A stretch of DNA of 64,000 nucleotides from Thermodesulfovibrionales bacterium (GCA_031082155.1 JAVHLL010000009.1:24316-88315), one strand, 5' to 3'; numbered from the stretch's first letter, positions 9,876-18,946 are shown. The notes: a model not told the origin generated them from the sequence alone. Made by a program: numbers and translations.

Positions 9876-9908
9876 ATTTCTCTCCTTCAGACTGAATGAT
9901 ACATATAG

Positions 9909-10409
9909 TTACTGCCTTTTCCCCAGGGTCTTATAGTATTCGATATCGAGGAGCCGTCTCTTGATATTTTTGCCTGCGGAATATCCCCCAAGGGAACCGT
10001 CGGATTCTATGACCCGATGGCAGGGCAGGATGATAGGAAGGGGGTTTTTGCTGAGGGCCTGTCCAACTGCCCTGGAAGCCGCGGGATTGCCGATCTTTTC
10101 GGACAGCCATTTATATGTCTTTGTCTCACCGTAGGGGATTTTTTTCAGGGCAAGCCATACGGTTTTTTCAAATTCAGTGCCCTTTATGAGGAGAATCGGC
10201 TGAGTGAATTCCTCTATTCCATTGTCAAAATATTCCCGGAGTTCTTTTTTTATCAGAGAGGAAGCACAGCCCCTGCGGATTATTTCAGAAGGCTTTCTGA
10301 AACAGATTCCCCGAAGTTTATTCTCCTGGAAGAAAAGATGGAGGAAACCTATAGGGCTTTCGAAGATATCATAGAAAGAATCAGTACTGCTCGACCTCTT
10401 CTCTCTCAT
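9909..10409 (-). CDS. ogt: Methylated-DNA-protein-cysteine methyltransferase
   Basis: The C-terminal half carries the alkyl acceptor motif LPCHRVI with the reactive cysteine, preceded by the helix-turn-helix region IPYGETKTYKWLSEKIG. The protein transfers methyl groups from O6-methylguanine to itself, once. I place the start at the ATG at 10409, which has AAAGGAG five bases upstream and gives 166 residues, the usual length. A longer open frame reaching 10685 lies inside the upstream kinase gene and is not needed. The start overlaps the end of that gene by 29 bases, suggesting coupling. The N-terminal domain is divergent from E. coli Ogt. Confidence 0.9.
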   Translation of the reverse strand: MREKRSSSTDSFYDIFESPIGFLHLFFQENKLRGICFRKPSEIIRRGCASSLIKKELREYFDNGIEEFTQPILLIKGTEFEKTVWLALKKIPYGETKTYKWLSEKIGNPAASRAVGQALSKNPLPIILPCHRVIESDGSLGGYSAGKNIKRRLLDIEYYKTLGKRQ

Positions 10410-13400
10410 ACTGCTCCTTTGAGTAGACTTCAACCCTGTCCCCCCCTTTACTGAACGCGCGTGCAAGGGCCTTTTCAGCGCATAAGATAAATTCTTCGGT
10501 CGGCTGGCCGTCGAGGAAGGTGAGGCCGATGCTCGCAGTGACATGGCCTTTTGGCTGAGAGTCCTCATAAATGAAGGGATAGTTTTTGATGATCGCATTG
10601 AACCGGTTCCCCATGGAAAGGGCAGCTGCAATGACGGTATTCGGTAGCAATATGGCGAAGGAGTCCCCTCCGTAGCGTACAACAACGTCTGACCCTCTGA
10701 TATTTTTCGTAAGGAGTTCAGCGACTTTCTTCAGCGTCATGTTCCCGTAGAATTCTCCATGGCTTTTTGCATATTGATCGAAATAATCGAGATCGAGAAG
10801 GAGAAGGTTCAGCGGTATTTTGTACCGTGTCGCCCTTTCTACCTCCTGGGCAAGCCGGATCTGGAAGTAACGGTGGCTGAAGACACCGGTTAGGTCGTCT
10901 ATAAGACCGGCCCTCCGGGGATAAAGGATCTCCAGTTCCTTGATATGATTGATGAGTTCTTTGGTATCGAAGGCATATTTTTGCACGATCCTCTCGATCT
11001 TTCCGACGAGGGCGAGCCTGTCTTCCACAGAGAGATCTCTTTCGGTGATGATGAAGATCGGGATGTCTTTTGTCGACGGATTTTCTTTGATTTTGTTGAT
11101 TACATCAAAACCGAGCATGTCAGGCATTGAGAAGTCGAGCAGGATAACAGCGGGCCGCAGTGCCATTGAGAGTTCAATCCCTCTCTGCCCTGTCGCTGCG
11201 GTATATGTGAGAAAACCCTGTGGCTCGAAGATGTTCTTGAAATAGTTGGTGATCTCATCCTCTGCTTCTATGATCAAGAGAGAGGACGGCAATACTTTTT
11301 TCCCTTGTGTAACGGTAAGTTCCTCGAGTTTTGCAAAAAGGGCTTCTTTATCGAGCGGCTTCAGGAGATAATCGGTTGCACCGAGTGCAAAAGCCAGGTC
11401 TTTGTTGTCAACAATTGAATGGATAATAACCGGAATCGCAGAGGTTAAAGGATCACTTTTCAGTTCCTGGAGAACCTCCCAGCCGTCTTTTTTCGGGATG
11501 AGAATATCGAGAGTTATGGCAAAGGGCAGGAGTTTTTTTGCTTTCTCGATCGCCTCTTCGCCATTGAATGCATGAGCCACTTTATATCCTGCCTGAGTGA
11601 GATGGAGCGTCAGGAGTTCTGCAGTGGAGAGATCGTCCTCAACGACAAGAAGAAGAGGGGCCTCTGCTTTCATCCAGGGGAAATTCAGGCTTACCGCTTC
11701 TATGTGCTCTGCAGGGACTGCCTCGGCAACCGGCGTCGAAACCGGTATCCAGAACGTGAACGTGCTCCCTTCACCGAGATTGCTCTCGACAAGGATAGAG
11801 CCTCCATGCAGTTCGACGAGTTTTTTGGTGAGGGCGAGGCCGAGGCCTGCTCCACCGTATTTCTTTGAGAAGACTGCACTGGCCTGCTCGAATTCGTCAA
11901 AAATCCTCTCCTTATCTTCGGGGCCTATCCCTATCCCGGTGTCCTGAACAGAAACCTGAACACATGCGATGTCGGGAGTTCCGCCGGGAAAACATCTGCC
12001 CGGAGTCTTGTCCTCGGATACAGTTAACCTTACCACCCCGCCATCGGGGGTGAATTTTATCGCATTCGAGAGGAGATTATACAGGATCTGTTTCATTTTG
12101 ACTTTATCAGCGGTGACGGTTATTACCCCTTCTCCCATCGAGACAAAAATCTCGATAAACTTATTTTCGGCGAGCGGTTTCATGACGCCCATAACTTCAC
12201 TGATTATATCGTCGACAAAAAAGGTCTCATAGACCATTTCATATTTGCCTGCCTCAATCTTGGCTATGTCCAGAACATTGTTGATGAGTTCAAGAAGATG
12301 TTTCCCAGAGGAATAGATGTTCCTGATATACCGGTCCTGGTTTTCGGAAAGATCACCAAAAGTTCTGTCGAGAAGAATATCGGAAAAGCCGAGGATGGAG
12401 TTCAGAGGCGTTCTCAATTCATGGCTCATATTCGAAATAAATCTGCCTTTCAGCTGGTTTGCGTATTCAAGTTCCCGATTGATTTTTTCGAGTTCTCCAG
12501 TCCGAGCGATGACCTTTTTCTCAAGATTTTTTCTCAGATCTTCGATTACCCGGTTTTTCTCATCGATAACCTTTTCAAGGCTCTTCTCTCCTTCCAGGTT
12601 TCGGAACATGAAGACCAGACCGAGCGGAGCGCCTTCAGAGTCATTCATAACGAGTGCGTTGAGTATTGCAGCGATCGTTTGCCCGCTTTTGCCCTGCAGG
12701 GTAGCCTGAGCCTCCTTGAGGAGAGCGTTGTTATCGAGTTCTTTCTGAATCGATGTCCAGAGATTGTCGGTCATGAGAGATTGTATTGACCTTGCAGTCA
12801 ACTCATCCGCTGGGTATCCGAGCAATTCAACTGCCTGGTTATTGCAGAGACTGATCTGGCCGAAAGTATCGGTTATGAAGACCAGATCTGTCGTGGTTTC
12901 TATTAACTTGAGTGTTTCGAGATTCAGGTCCCCGATTTTTTTGATCAGGCTAAATCTGTCAATGCAAATACCTGCCAAAGTGGTAAGGAGACTGAGAGAG
13001 GCCTGTTGTCTCGCGGAGAACTGGCGCGGTTTAAAGTCATCTATATAGAGGATACCGACAACTTTTTCCCTGAGCACAACAGGACAGGCAAGCAGCGACC
13101 GTATTTTTTCACTGATTAAGGCCGGATTGTTTCTCGTAATATCAACTTTCAGGGTGTCCGGGATTGCTAGGATATCTGTACTTCGGAGAATTGTATCAGT
13201 AAGTCCGCCGGATATAATGTTCCATGTTTTATTCTCGGTGAAGCGCCGGCTCAGGCCCTTGGAGGCAATGAGTTTCATTTCGTCATTTTCGCGGATGACC
13301 AGACTGCCTGCAGGGGCGTCGGCTATTTCAAGGGCTTTTTCAAGAACGAGCTGCATGAGGTCATTGAGAATTTCGTGTTTGCCCAGTTCTGACATGACCC

Positions 13401-13770
13401 CCAGAACCGTTTTCTGGTTCTCTATCGTCTTGGCAGCTTCAATCCTCGCCCGTTTCTGTTTTTCGATAATCTCCCAGAGGAACCGGGCGCCCACGCCTTC
13501 AATGACTTCTATTTTATATGCCGAGGCAGAACGTATCTCCTCGCTTAGTTTGGGATTGCCTGCGACATTGATAACCATTTCCGGACCGGAACCGATGAGC
13601 GACTGAATATCCTCAAAAACAGGGATGTTCCACTTTCGTGCAAGAATGACTCCGGGAGAGTCCAGCTTCTTTTCGTAGAGTCCGGTCAGTTCTGTATTCG
13701 CATCCCCCCTAAGGAGGGAGATGAGGGCACTGGCGCCTATGTTGCCCCCTGCGATTGCTAATCTAAGCAT
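10381..13770 (-). CDS. Hybrid histidine kinase: Rossmann-GAF-PAS-kinase-REC-REC-GGDEF
   Basis: This 1129-residue protein has no membrane segments. In order: a Rossmann-like nucleotide-binding domain (1-112, GGNIGASALISLL, then an acidic YEKK end), GAF (about 125-270), PAS (about 285-400), HisKA with SHELRTP (about 445-510), HATPase (about 555-675), receiver 1 (about 710-825), receiver 2 (about 835-955) and GGDEF (about 965-1120). Receiver 1 is complete (VVEDD, D in LDILIP, K in LLKP). Receiver 2 has its phospho-Asp but only part of the acidic pocket (IEAED). The GGDEF site reads GGDSF, so cyclase activity is doubtful, yet RGSD five residues before it keeps an inhibitory-site pattern. The Rossmann domain may sense NAD(P) state; this is inference. 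Overlaps the HD-GYP gene by 8 bases. Confidence 0.85.
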   Translation of the reverse strand: MLRLAIAGGNIGASALISLLRGDANTELTGLYEKKLDSPGVILARKWNIPVFEDIQSLIGSGPEMVINVAGNPKLSEEIRSASAYKIEVIEGVGARFLWEIIEKQKRARIEAAKTIENQKTVLGVMSELGKHEILNDLMQLVLEKALEIADAPAGSLVIRENDEMKLIASKGLSRRFTENKTWNIISGGLTDTILRSTDILAIPDTLKVDITRNNPALISEKIRSLLACPVVLREKVVGILYIDDFKPRQFSARQQASLSLLTTLAGICIDRFSLIKKIGDLNLETLKLIETTTDLVFITDTFGQISLCNNQAVELLGYPADELTARSIQSLMTDNLWTSIQKELDNNALLKEAQATLQGKSGQTIAAILNALVMNDSEGAPLGLVFMFRNLEGEKSLEKVIDEKNRVIEDLRKNLEKKVIARTGELEKINRELEYANQLKGRFISNMSHELRTPLNSILGFSDILLDRTFGDLSENQDRYIRNIYSSGKHLLELINNVLDIAKIEAGKYEMVYETFFVDDIISEVMGVMKPLAENKFIEIFVSMGEGVITVTADKVKMKQILYNLLSNAIKFTPDGGVVRLTVSEDKTPGRCFPGGTPDIACVQVSVQDTGIGIGPEDKERIFDEFEQASAVFSKKYGGAGLGLALTKKLVELHGGSILVESNLGEGSTFTFWIPVSTPVAEAVPAEHIEAVSLNFPWMKAEAPLLLVVEDDLSTAELLTLHLTQAGYKVAHAFNGEEAIEKAKKLLPFAITLDILIPKKDGWEVLQELKSDPLTSAIPVIIHSIVDNKDLAFALGATDYLLKPLDKEALFAKLEELTVTQGKKVLPSSLLIIEAEDEITNYFKNIFEPQGFLTYTAATGQRGIELSMALRPAVILLDFSMPDMLGFDVINKIKENPSTKDIPIFIITERDLSVEDRLALVGKIERIVQKYAFDTKELINHIKELEILYPRRAGLIDDLTGVFSHRYFQIRLAQEVERATRYKIPLNLLLLDLDYFDQYAKSHGEFYGNMTLKKVAELLTKNIRGSDVVVRYGGDSFAILLPNTVIAAALSMGNRFNAIIKNYPFIYEDSQPKGHVTASIGLTFLDGQPTEEFILCAEKALARAFSKGGDRVEVYSKEQYEREEVEQY

Positions 13771-14767
13771 CTACCCTATAACCCTTTGCGGTAAGCGGGG
13801 TCATCATGTCGAAGAAATATCCAATCAATTCAGAATCCCACTGGCCGTAATACCTTTCCTCCTTCATCGTTTCTATGGTAGTTTGTACGGACCTGCGGTC
13901 GCGGTAAGGACGCACCGACACCATAGCATCAAAAGAGTCGACGATCGCGAGAATCCGTGCCATTATAGGAATGTCGTCTCCGAAGAGCCCGTCAGGGAAC
14001 CCGCTCCCGTCCCACCGTTCGTGATGATGCCGTATCGCAGGCAGGATTTTCTTCATAGAAACGAGAGGCCTGCACAATTCCTCCCCGAGTATTGCATGGG
14101 TTTTGATCATTTCAATTTCTTCTGTTGTGAGAGGGCCCGGCTTCCTGAGCAGGGTTTCGCTCAGACAGATTTTGCCTATATCATGGAGAATACCGGCTTT
14201 TTTCATCTCTTCCTTGTCCTTTTCATGAAGGCCGAGGAAGTTGACAAAATCCAGCGCCAGTTTACTGACGCGGGTTGAATGTCCTTTCGTGTAAGGGTCA
14301 CGCGCTTCCATGGCTACTGCAAGGGTAAGAATGATATTTTCCGAGTGGTCGAGTTCTTCCTGAAGAGATTTCAATTTCAGGAGAGATTTAGCCTTCAATA
14401 TCAATTCCGAAGTGTCGAAGGGCTTGCTGATAAAATCATCAGCGCCCGATTCGATCCCTTTGAGCTTGCTTGAACGGTCATTCAGTGCAGTGAGAAGGAT
14501 TACCGGGAAGAAAAATTTTTCGGATTGTTTTTTAAGCCTTCTGCACAATTCAAAGCCGTCCATCCCGGGCATCATAACATCGAGGACAGCCAGATCAACT
14601 CGGTTTTCTGCAATAAATTCAAGTGCAGCATGTGCGCCGAGGGCTGTAGACACCTGCAACCCTTCTCTCATAAACACAGCTTCCAGGAGTTCGAGGTTGG
14701 CCCGTACATCATCAACGACAAGAATCATCGGCGTCTCTTTTTCGACAAGACTTGTAAAGAGAGTCAT
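13763..14767 (-). CDS. HD-GYP response regulator (cyclic di-GMP phosphodiesterase type)
   Basis: A receiver domain (ILVVDD, phospho-Asp in AVLDVMMPG, Lys in ISKPF) is followed by an HD-GYP domain with HSTRVSKLA, LHDIGK, HHERWDGSGFPDGL and AIVDSFDAM. This is the layout of phosphorylation-controlled enzymes that hydrolyse cyclic di-GMP to pGpG or GMP. The first possible ATG is at 14767. The ATG at 14728 (MILVVDD) is equally or more likely, since the receiver fold begins there and a weak AGAGA precedes it. The gene leads an operon with the hybrid kinase, overlapping it by 8 bases; the kinase is the obvious phosphodonor candidate. Confidence 0.9.
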   Translation of the reverse strand: MTLFTSLVEKETPMILVVDDVRANLELLEAVFMREGLQVSTALGAHAALEFIAENRVDLAVLDVMMPGMDGFELCRRLKKQSEKFFFPVILLTALNDRSSKLKGIESGADDFISKPFDTSELILKAKSLLKLKSLQEELDHSENIILTLAVAMEARDPYTKGHSTRVSKLALDFVNFLGLHEKDKEEMKKAGILHDIGKICLSETLLRKPGPLTTEEIEMIKTHAILGEELCRPLVSMKKILPAIRHHHERWDGSGFPDGLFGDDIPIMARILAIVDSFDAMVSVRPYRDRRSVQTTIETMKEERYYGQWDSELIGYFFDMMTPLTAKGYRVDA

Positions 14768-14774
14768 ATGGAAA

Positions 14775-14803
14775 ATTTAACCATCATAAGGATAATTTGT
14801 CAA
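14775..14803 (-). promoter_or_regulatory. Candidate sigma-70 promoter of the HD-GYP/kinase operon
   Basis: On the minus strand TTGACA (14803-14798) is followed after 17 bases by TTAAAT (14780-14775). Transcription would start about at 14768, almost on the first ATG (14767), which favours the downstream ATG at 14728 as the real start. The -10 box is only 4/6. Confidence 0.4.
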
Positions 14804-14940
14804 TAAAATTATTATAAAATGGACTGTTACAAAATAAACTTAACCTTGTTCTTAAATGATTGTCTTTCTGCCGGCATAATAGCAGCAGCATTCACTGAGC
14901 AGTATTCCTATCCCTGAATATTTTGGACAGCAATAAGGCT

Positions 14941-15741
14941 TTATCGGACATAGACTCCATAAAGGGTATACACGAAGTGTCCCTGTATGGTATATGCTTC
15001 CATTCCCCAGTTGTCGGGAATGGGCCAATATGGTTCTCCCTCTTTCAGTGCTTTCATCGCTGCATCGTCAAGGCTTTTATGTCCTGAAGTTCTGACCAGT
15101 TCGACCGCACCAAGCCGCCCGCTTTTCTTTATGGTGAACCGTATTACCAGGTCCCCGTATATTCCTTGAGCCGCTGCATCAGGAGGGTAAACCCAGATGC
15201 TCTCGATCTTTTCCTTCAATCTTTTGTTATAGATAAGGAATTTATACTCACTGGTATTGAGTGTAAAGGTTTTATCTGTTTTTTCAGTTTCCTCTTGGTC
15301 TTTCTTTGCGAAGTCGTTAATGACTCCCCTGTCAAATAATTTTTCTCTGAGAGAATAACCAGGCAAGGTTTCCGGTCTCTGTACACCTCTCCTGCCTGGC
15401 TGGGCAGCTCCTTGCTCTCCAGAAGGAGGAATCAGCGGTTGCGGAGGCGGTAATAGTGACTGCTTCTCTGCTTTGTCAGGGCTCTCTCCGGTGCTTTTTT
15501 CAGGTAGTGCGGGGGGAGCGACGGACGAAGGTCTTTGCAGTAAGGGTTTGGCGCTGGGAGCAGAAGGAGCAGCAGGAACCGAAGGAGTTGACCGGGGCAG
15601 GAATTCATCAGGTGAGACGAGACGCGCAAAGAATTCATCCCCCGGCGTTGTTTCTTTTAAGGTGTGCAGAAAGAAAACGGCAAGGAGAAAAACAAGGATA
15701 TGAATTGTAAACGAATAGACGAGAAATCTTCTCAGATTCAA
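14941..15741 (-). CDS. TonB-family energy-transducing protein
   Basis: This 266-residue protein has one N-terminal membrane helix (about 9-27), a proline/serine-rich spacer (about 50-125) able to span the periplasm, and a C-terminal TonB domain (about 165-266) with IESIWVYPPDA, GDLVIRFTIKKSGRL and DDAAMKALKEGEPYWPIP. TonB proteins pass proton-motive energy from ExbB-ExbD to outer-membrane receptors; neither ExbBD nor a receptor gene is nearby. It may instead be one of the many TonB-like proteins of unknown partner. Its ATG overlaps the stop of the geranylgeranyl reductase gene by four bases. Confidence 0.85.
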   Translation of the reverse strand: MNLRRFLVYSFTIHILVFLLAVFFLHTLKETTPGDEFFARLVSPDEFLPRSTPSVPAAPSAPSAKPLLQRPSSVAPPALPEKSTGESPDKAEKQSLLPPPQPLIPPSGEQGAAQPGRRGVQRPETLPGYSLREKLFDRGVINDFAKKDQEETEKTDKTFTLNTSEYKFLIYNKRLKEKIESIWVYPPDAAAQGIYGDLVIRFTIKKSGRLGAVELVRTSGHKSLDDAAMKALKEGEPYWPIPDNWGMEAYTIQGHFVYTLYGVYVR

Positions 15742-16829
15742 TGCAAAAACTTCCTGATTAACCCTGAATAGCTGAGGAAGGACTTTTTATGGCTGTCTTT
15801 CATGAGCCAGAGGCTCCGGGAGGCCAGCTGAATTTCTGGCCTTTTATGCAGGGCAACAAGCCTCTCGGCAGTGGTGTCATCTTTCAGGAAATAAGATCGC
15901 AGCTTTTCCATCAGGACGAACCGCTTCTGAAACCTGTATTTCCACATTTTCTTATAATTGTTCATCTCTCCCAGAAGAATTGCCTGTGCTGCAAGTGCTC
16001 CTGACGTCATTGCGTAATATATCCCTTCGTACGTGAGAGGCAGGACTTGTCCCGCAGAGTCCCCTGCAAAAAGAACTCTGCCACTCTGATAAAGCCCGCC
16101 ATCCCAAAGTGGAATCCTGTATATTTTCCTTAAACCTTCTGCTTTGATCCCTTTTCTTATCTTAAACTTTTCGAAGAGGTTTTGTAATTCTCCGGGGGAG
16201 AAATGTCCTGTGCCCAGAGAAATTCCTTCATGCGCCGGAAATACCCAGGAATAAGAACCGGGAGCGTGGGAAGAGCCGAACCAGAATTCACAGGTCTCAT
16301 TCTGCACACCCCGGATATATTCGGACAACGCAAAAAGTGACGCCGGCGGACTAATTCCGAGCGCTTTCCTCACCTTCGAGTTCACTCCGTCTGCAGCAAT
16401 GACATACTCTGCCGTTATCTCGATTTTTTTATCACCGGTCCATGCTTCTATCCGATAAAGTGTATTGCCGGTAATCGCGCTAAACTCACCCTCAAGAACG
16501 CAGCTTCCTGCAGCCCAGGCTTGTTCCCGCAATACGGAATCAAACTCTTTTCTCTGCACAATTGCAATGCCGCTCTCTCCAAGTTCGACCGTGACATGCT
16601 CTCCTGCCGGTGAGATGAGCTTGATGTTCCGGATTTCTTTTTTGATTGTTGTTCTGGGGATAGAGAATTCATGGAAGGCGCTCAGAATCAGACCGCCGCC
16701 GCATGGCTTGGCGAAGGACAAATTCCGTTCGAGCAGAATAACCTCTGTTCCCTGTGCAGCAAGCACCTTCGCAGCGGTTGCACCGGCAGGTCCCCCGCCG
16801 ACAACAAGGACTTTAGCCTGCAGTCGCAT
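15738..16829 (-). CDS. Geranylgeranyl reductase family FAD-dependent oxidoreductase
   Basis: The 363-residue protein begins with an FAD-binding fingerprint (VLVVGGGPAGATAA), has the family PCGGG motif near residue 43, IAADGVNSKVRK in the middle, and GDSAGQVLPLTYEGI near 275, the second FAD motif. Relatives saturate double bonds of isoprenoid chains (geranylgeranyl diphosphate, menaquinone side chains, archaeal-type lipids). The substrate here could be a quinone or polyprenol; no isoprenoid gene is adjacent. It is coupled to the TonB-like gene downstream. Confidence 0.85.
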   Translation of the reverse strand: MRLQAKVLVVGGGPAGATAAKVLAAQGTEVILLERNLSFAKPCGGGLILSAFHEFSIPRTTIKKEIRNIKLISPAGEHVTVELGESGIAIVQRKEFDSVLREQAWAAGSCVLEGEFSAITGNTLYRIEAWTGDKKIEITAEYVIAADGVNSKVRKALGISPPASLFALSEYIRGVQNETCEFWFGSSHAPGSYSWVFPAHEGISLGTGHFSPGELQNLFEKFKIRKGIKAEGLRKIYRIPLWDGGLYQSGRVLFAGDSAGQVLPLTYEGIYYAMTSGALAAQAILLGEMNNYKKMWKYRFQKRFVLMEKLRSYFLKDDTTAERLVALHKRPEIQLASRSLWLMKDSHKKSFLSYSGLIRKFLH

Positions 16830-16980
16830 GGACGAAAGGCGCGTGAAAATAGCCAGCTATTATACAAGAGGGGTCTTTCAGAATGGCTCCCTCCACTTTA
16901 TGCATAGATATCCCAACGGAAAAGGGAACGGATTGGCCTGTTGTGCACGGCCGGTTAACCGTTCTCTTACATGTTCGTTC

Positions 16981-17487
16981 TCAAAAACCCGGTGGAAACG
17001 GGCAGTGTATTTTTGCCTTTCTCACCGACGTACTGCTCTTCAGATAATGGGCGGATATTTTAAAGAAAAAATCACTTACCGAGCCCGAGATTGTGCCGTC
17101 CCTGTTTTCTCCCCAAGACATGGTTTTTTCGTTGTTATTGATAGCGATGATAACATAAATATTATTCGCAACCATGCTTTGAATATCTTCCTCACTCGGG
17201 ATTGAAAGCCCCTTTGCTGAACCAAACTGTGTGTGAGAATGAAAGTCGCCTATTTTCTGAAGCTTGTCAAATTTGGCAAGAATCGGCTCAATCTTCCTGT
17301 GGTTTTTCCGGTTGTACGTTACCGTCCGGTGTTTCCTGTTCGCAGTTTGAATGCTGAATGCGTGCTCGACAATGAAACGGTCTTCGAGCCTGTACCCGAG
17401 AAGAAAGCCGAAACATTCTTTCTTGTATACCTCTGCTGAGCTGAGGAGAAGATCGATAAAAGCATTCTCAGCGAGGTATAAGCGCAT
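16981..17487 (-). CDS. JAMM/MPN-domain metalloprotease-like protein
   Basis: The protein carries a complete JAMM zinc site: Glu in KKECFGFLLG, then HSH in GDFHSHTQFG, and SEED eleven to fifteen residues later. Stand-alone bacterial JAMM proteins cut isopeptide or C-terminal tags, including ubiquitin-like sulfur carriers. I choose the ATG at 17487 (MRLYLAENAF, 168 residues), 12 bases after the UspA stop with AGGA upstream. A longer frame from 17535 overlaps UspA and begins with unlike sequence. No ubiquitin-like or E1-like gene is in the window, so the substrate is open. It follows uspA in the same operon. Confidence 0.8.
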   Translation of the reverse strand: MRLYLAENAFIDLLLSSAEVYKKECFGFLLGYRLEDRFIVEHAFSIQTANRKHRTVTYNRKNHRKIEPILAKFDKLQKIGDFHSHTQFGSAKGLSIPSEEDIQSMVANNIYVIIAINNNEKTMSWGENRDGTISGSVSDFFFKISAHYLKSSTSVRKAKIHCPFPPGF

Positions 17488-17498
17488 GCTGCAAGGTC

Positions 17499-17945
17499 CT
17501 AATACTGAGGGAGCCTTACCGTCAATACCGGACATGGGGCATAACGGACAACCTGCGCCGCCGTGCTCCCAAAAAGGATCCTGTCCAGACCTTTTTTCCC
17601 GTGAGTGCCCATGATAATCATGTCAACTTTTTTCTCTGCCGCCAGTTTCATGATTTCCTCATGCGGTACACCGGTGATCACAGAGCGTTCGATGTCCTTG
17701 AACCCGCTCAGTTCCTGAACCCCAAACCGCTCCAGTTCCTTTTTTGCCCCCTCCTGGATATCTTTATACATCTGGTCGACTGAAACGTGGGGAACGTACC
17801 AGCCTGAAGCCTTTGCAACGTCGTAAATAATATGGACAACATACAGCTTTGATCCAAACCGCTTTGCCATTTCAACAGCGTACTTCAGCGCCTGAGCTGA
17901 CCCATCAGAAAAGTCTGTCGGGAAAAGAATACTTTTGATTTCCAT
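17499..17945 (-). CDS. Universal stress protein, UspA family
   Basis: This 148-residue protein is a single Usp domain: IKSILFPTDFSDGSAQALKYA at the start and the ATP-loop pattern G-T-H-G-K-K-G-L with GST later (RILFGSTAAQVVRYAPCPVLTV). It is therefore the nucleotide-binding class. I place the start at the ATG at 17945: GGGAGG lies seven bases upstream, and its A is also the last base of the TGA of the GalT-like gene (TGATG coupling). A frame reaching 18017 is an extension into that gene. The role in stress is generic; nothing here tells the signal. Confidence 0.9.
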   Translation of the reverse strand: MEIKSILFPTDFSDGSAQALKYAVEMAKRFGSKLYVVHIIYDVAKASGWYVPHVSVDQMYKDIQEGAKKELERFGVQELSGFKDIERSVITGVPHEEIMKLAAEKKVDMIIMGTHGKKGLDRILFGSTAAQVVRYAPCPVLTVRLPQY

Positions 17946-18946
17946 CATCCAACCTCCCTTAGATATTTTGCTGCGTTTTCCGGTGATGTGGGCAGGATAA
18001 AGAATCCTGAACCCCATTCAAACCCGCTTGTTCTTGTGAGCCGCGGCATTATTTCTATATGCCAGTGAAAATCCTCACCGAGTGTATGCCAGTGGTTTCT
18101 CCTGGGCACCATGTTCGGAGCAGTATGAATAAAATAATTAAACGGAGGATTATCCAGTGTTTTCCGTAATTTTTTCAGTATCATCATAAATATAAACCCA
18201 AGGTCCTCAATCTCTTCTCCGAGTATTTCCTGGAAGGCGCATGAATGCCTTTTGGGGATTATCCAGCATTCGAACGGGAATTGCGCTGCATAGGGACAAA
18301 ACGCTGCAAAATATTTCGATTCAAAAATTACCCGTTCACCAAGCCTGAGCTCTTCACTGATAATATCACAAAAGACGCACCGTTCCTTATATGCGAAATA
18401 CTGCTTCGCATTATCAAGTTCATCCTTTACAAGTTTCGGGATGACCGGAGTAGCCATCAGCAGTGAGTGAGGATGCGAAAAAGTTTCCCCGGCTTCCTTG
18501 CCTGAATTTTTGTATATTAGAATATAGCGCAGTCGCGAATCCTTTTCAAGATCAGAAATTCGGTTCCTGTACAGGGTAATGATACGAATCATCTGTTCAA
18601 GACCCATGTCCTCGGGTCTCACCGAATGATCAGGCGATTCTACAAGGATTTCATTTGCGCCAACGCTGTTCATTTTATCATAGATCCCCAGTCCCCGCCT
18701 TCCTAAATCTCCCTCTACCCGAAAAACCGGATTAAAACTCGGAAGGGCGCGTACCCACCACTTCTTTGATCCCGGTTTTTTGATTGAGGTAATTTCATGA
18801 GGAGTTTCATCTTCCCTTCCGGGGCAGAGAATGCAGGCTGTCTCGTCAGTCTGGGCATATGAGCGGGGATATTCAGACGGACCTATTGAATCCGAGAGGA
18901 CGGCAATCCATCCCCCAAGAAGAATATCCTTTCGCAGTTCATGCAT
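17945..18946 (-). CDS. galT: GalT-like nucleotidyltransferase (HIT superfamily), Q-to-L in active site
   Basis: This 333-residue protein has two HIT-fold halves and pairs of cysteines (CILCPG, CVFCDI) suited to zinc. The catalytic motif reads HPHSL: H160 is the expected nucleophile that takes the UMP or AMP group. The family motif is HPHxQ, and residue 162 is Leu (codon CTG at 18463-18461) instead of Gln. FHWHIEIMPRL near the end is the second conserved stretch. Candidates are galactose-1-phosphate uridylyltransferase or the related ADP-glucose phosphorylase. It overlaps coaX by 8 bases and is coupled to uspA, not to sugar genes; GalE is far away at 55034. Activity is uncertain because of the substitution. 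Confidence 0.75.
   Translation of the reverse strand: MHELRKDILLGGWIAVLSDSIGPSEYPRSYAQTDETACILCPGREDETPHEITSIKKPGSKKWWVRALPSFNPVFRVEGDLGRRGLGIYDKMNSVGANEILVESPDHSVRPEDMGLEQMIRIITLYRNRISDLEKDSRLRYILIYKNSGKEAGETFSHPHSLLMATPVIPKLVKDELDNAKQYFAYKERCVFCDIISEELRLGERVIFESKYFAAFCPYAAQFPFECWIIPKRHSCAFQEILGEEIEDLGFIFMMILKKLRKTLDNPPFNYFIHTAPNMVPRRNHWHTLGEDFHWHIEIMPRLTRTSGFEWGSGFFILPTSPENAAKYLREVG

Noticed and set aside
16952..16961. CGGTTAACCG palindrome between the JAMM and geranylgeranyl reductase genes
   Set aside because: A ten-base palindrome is short enough to occur by chance, and no promoter elements stand next to it.
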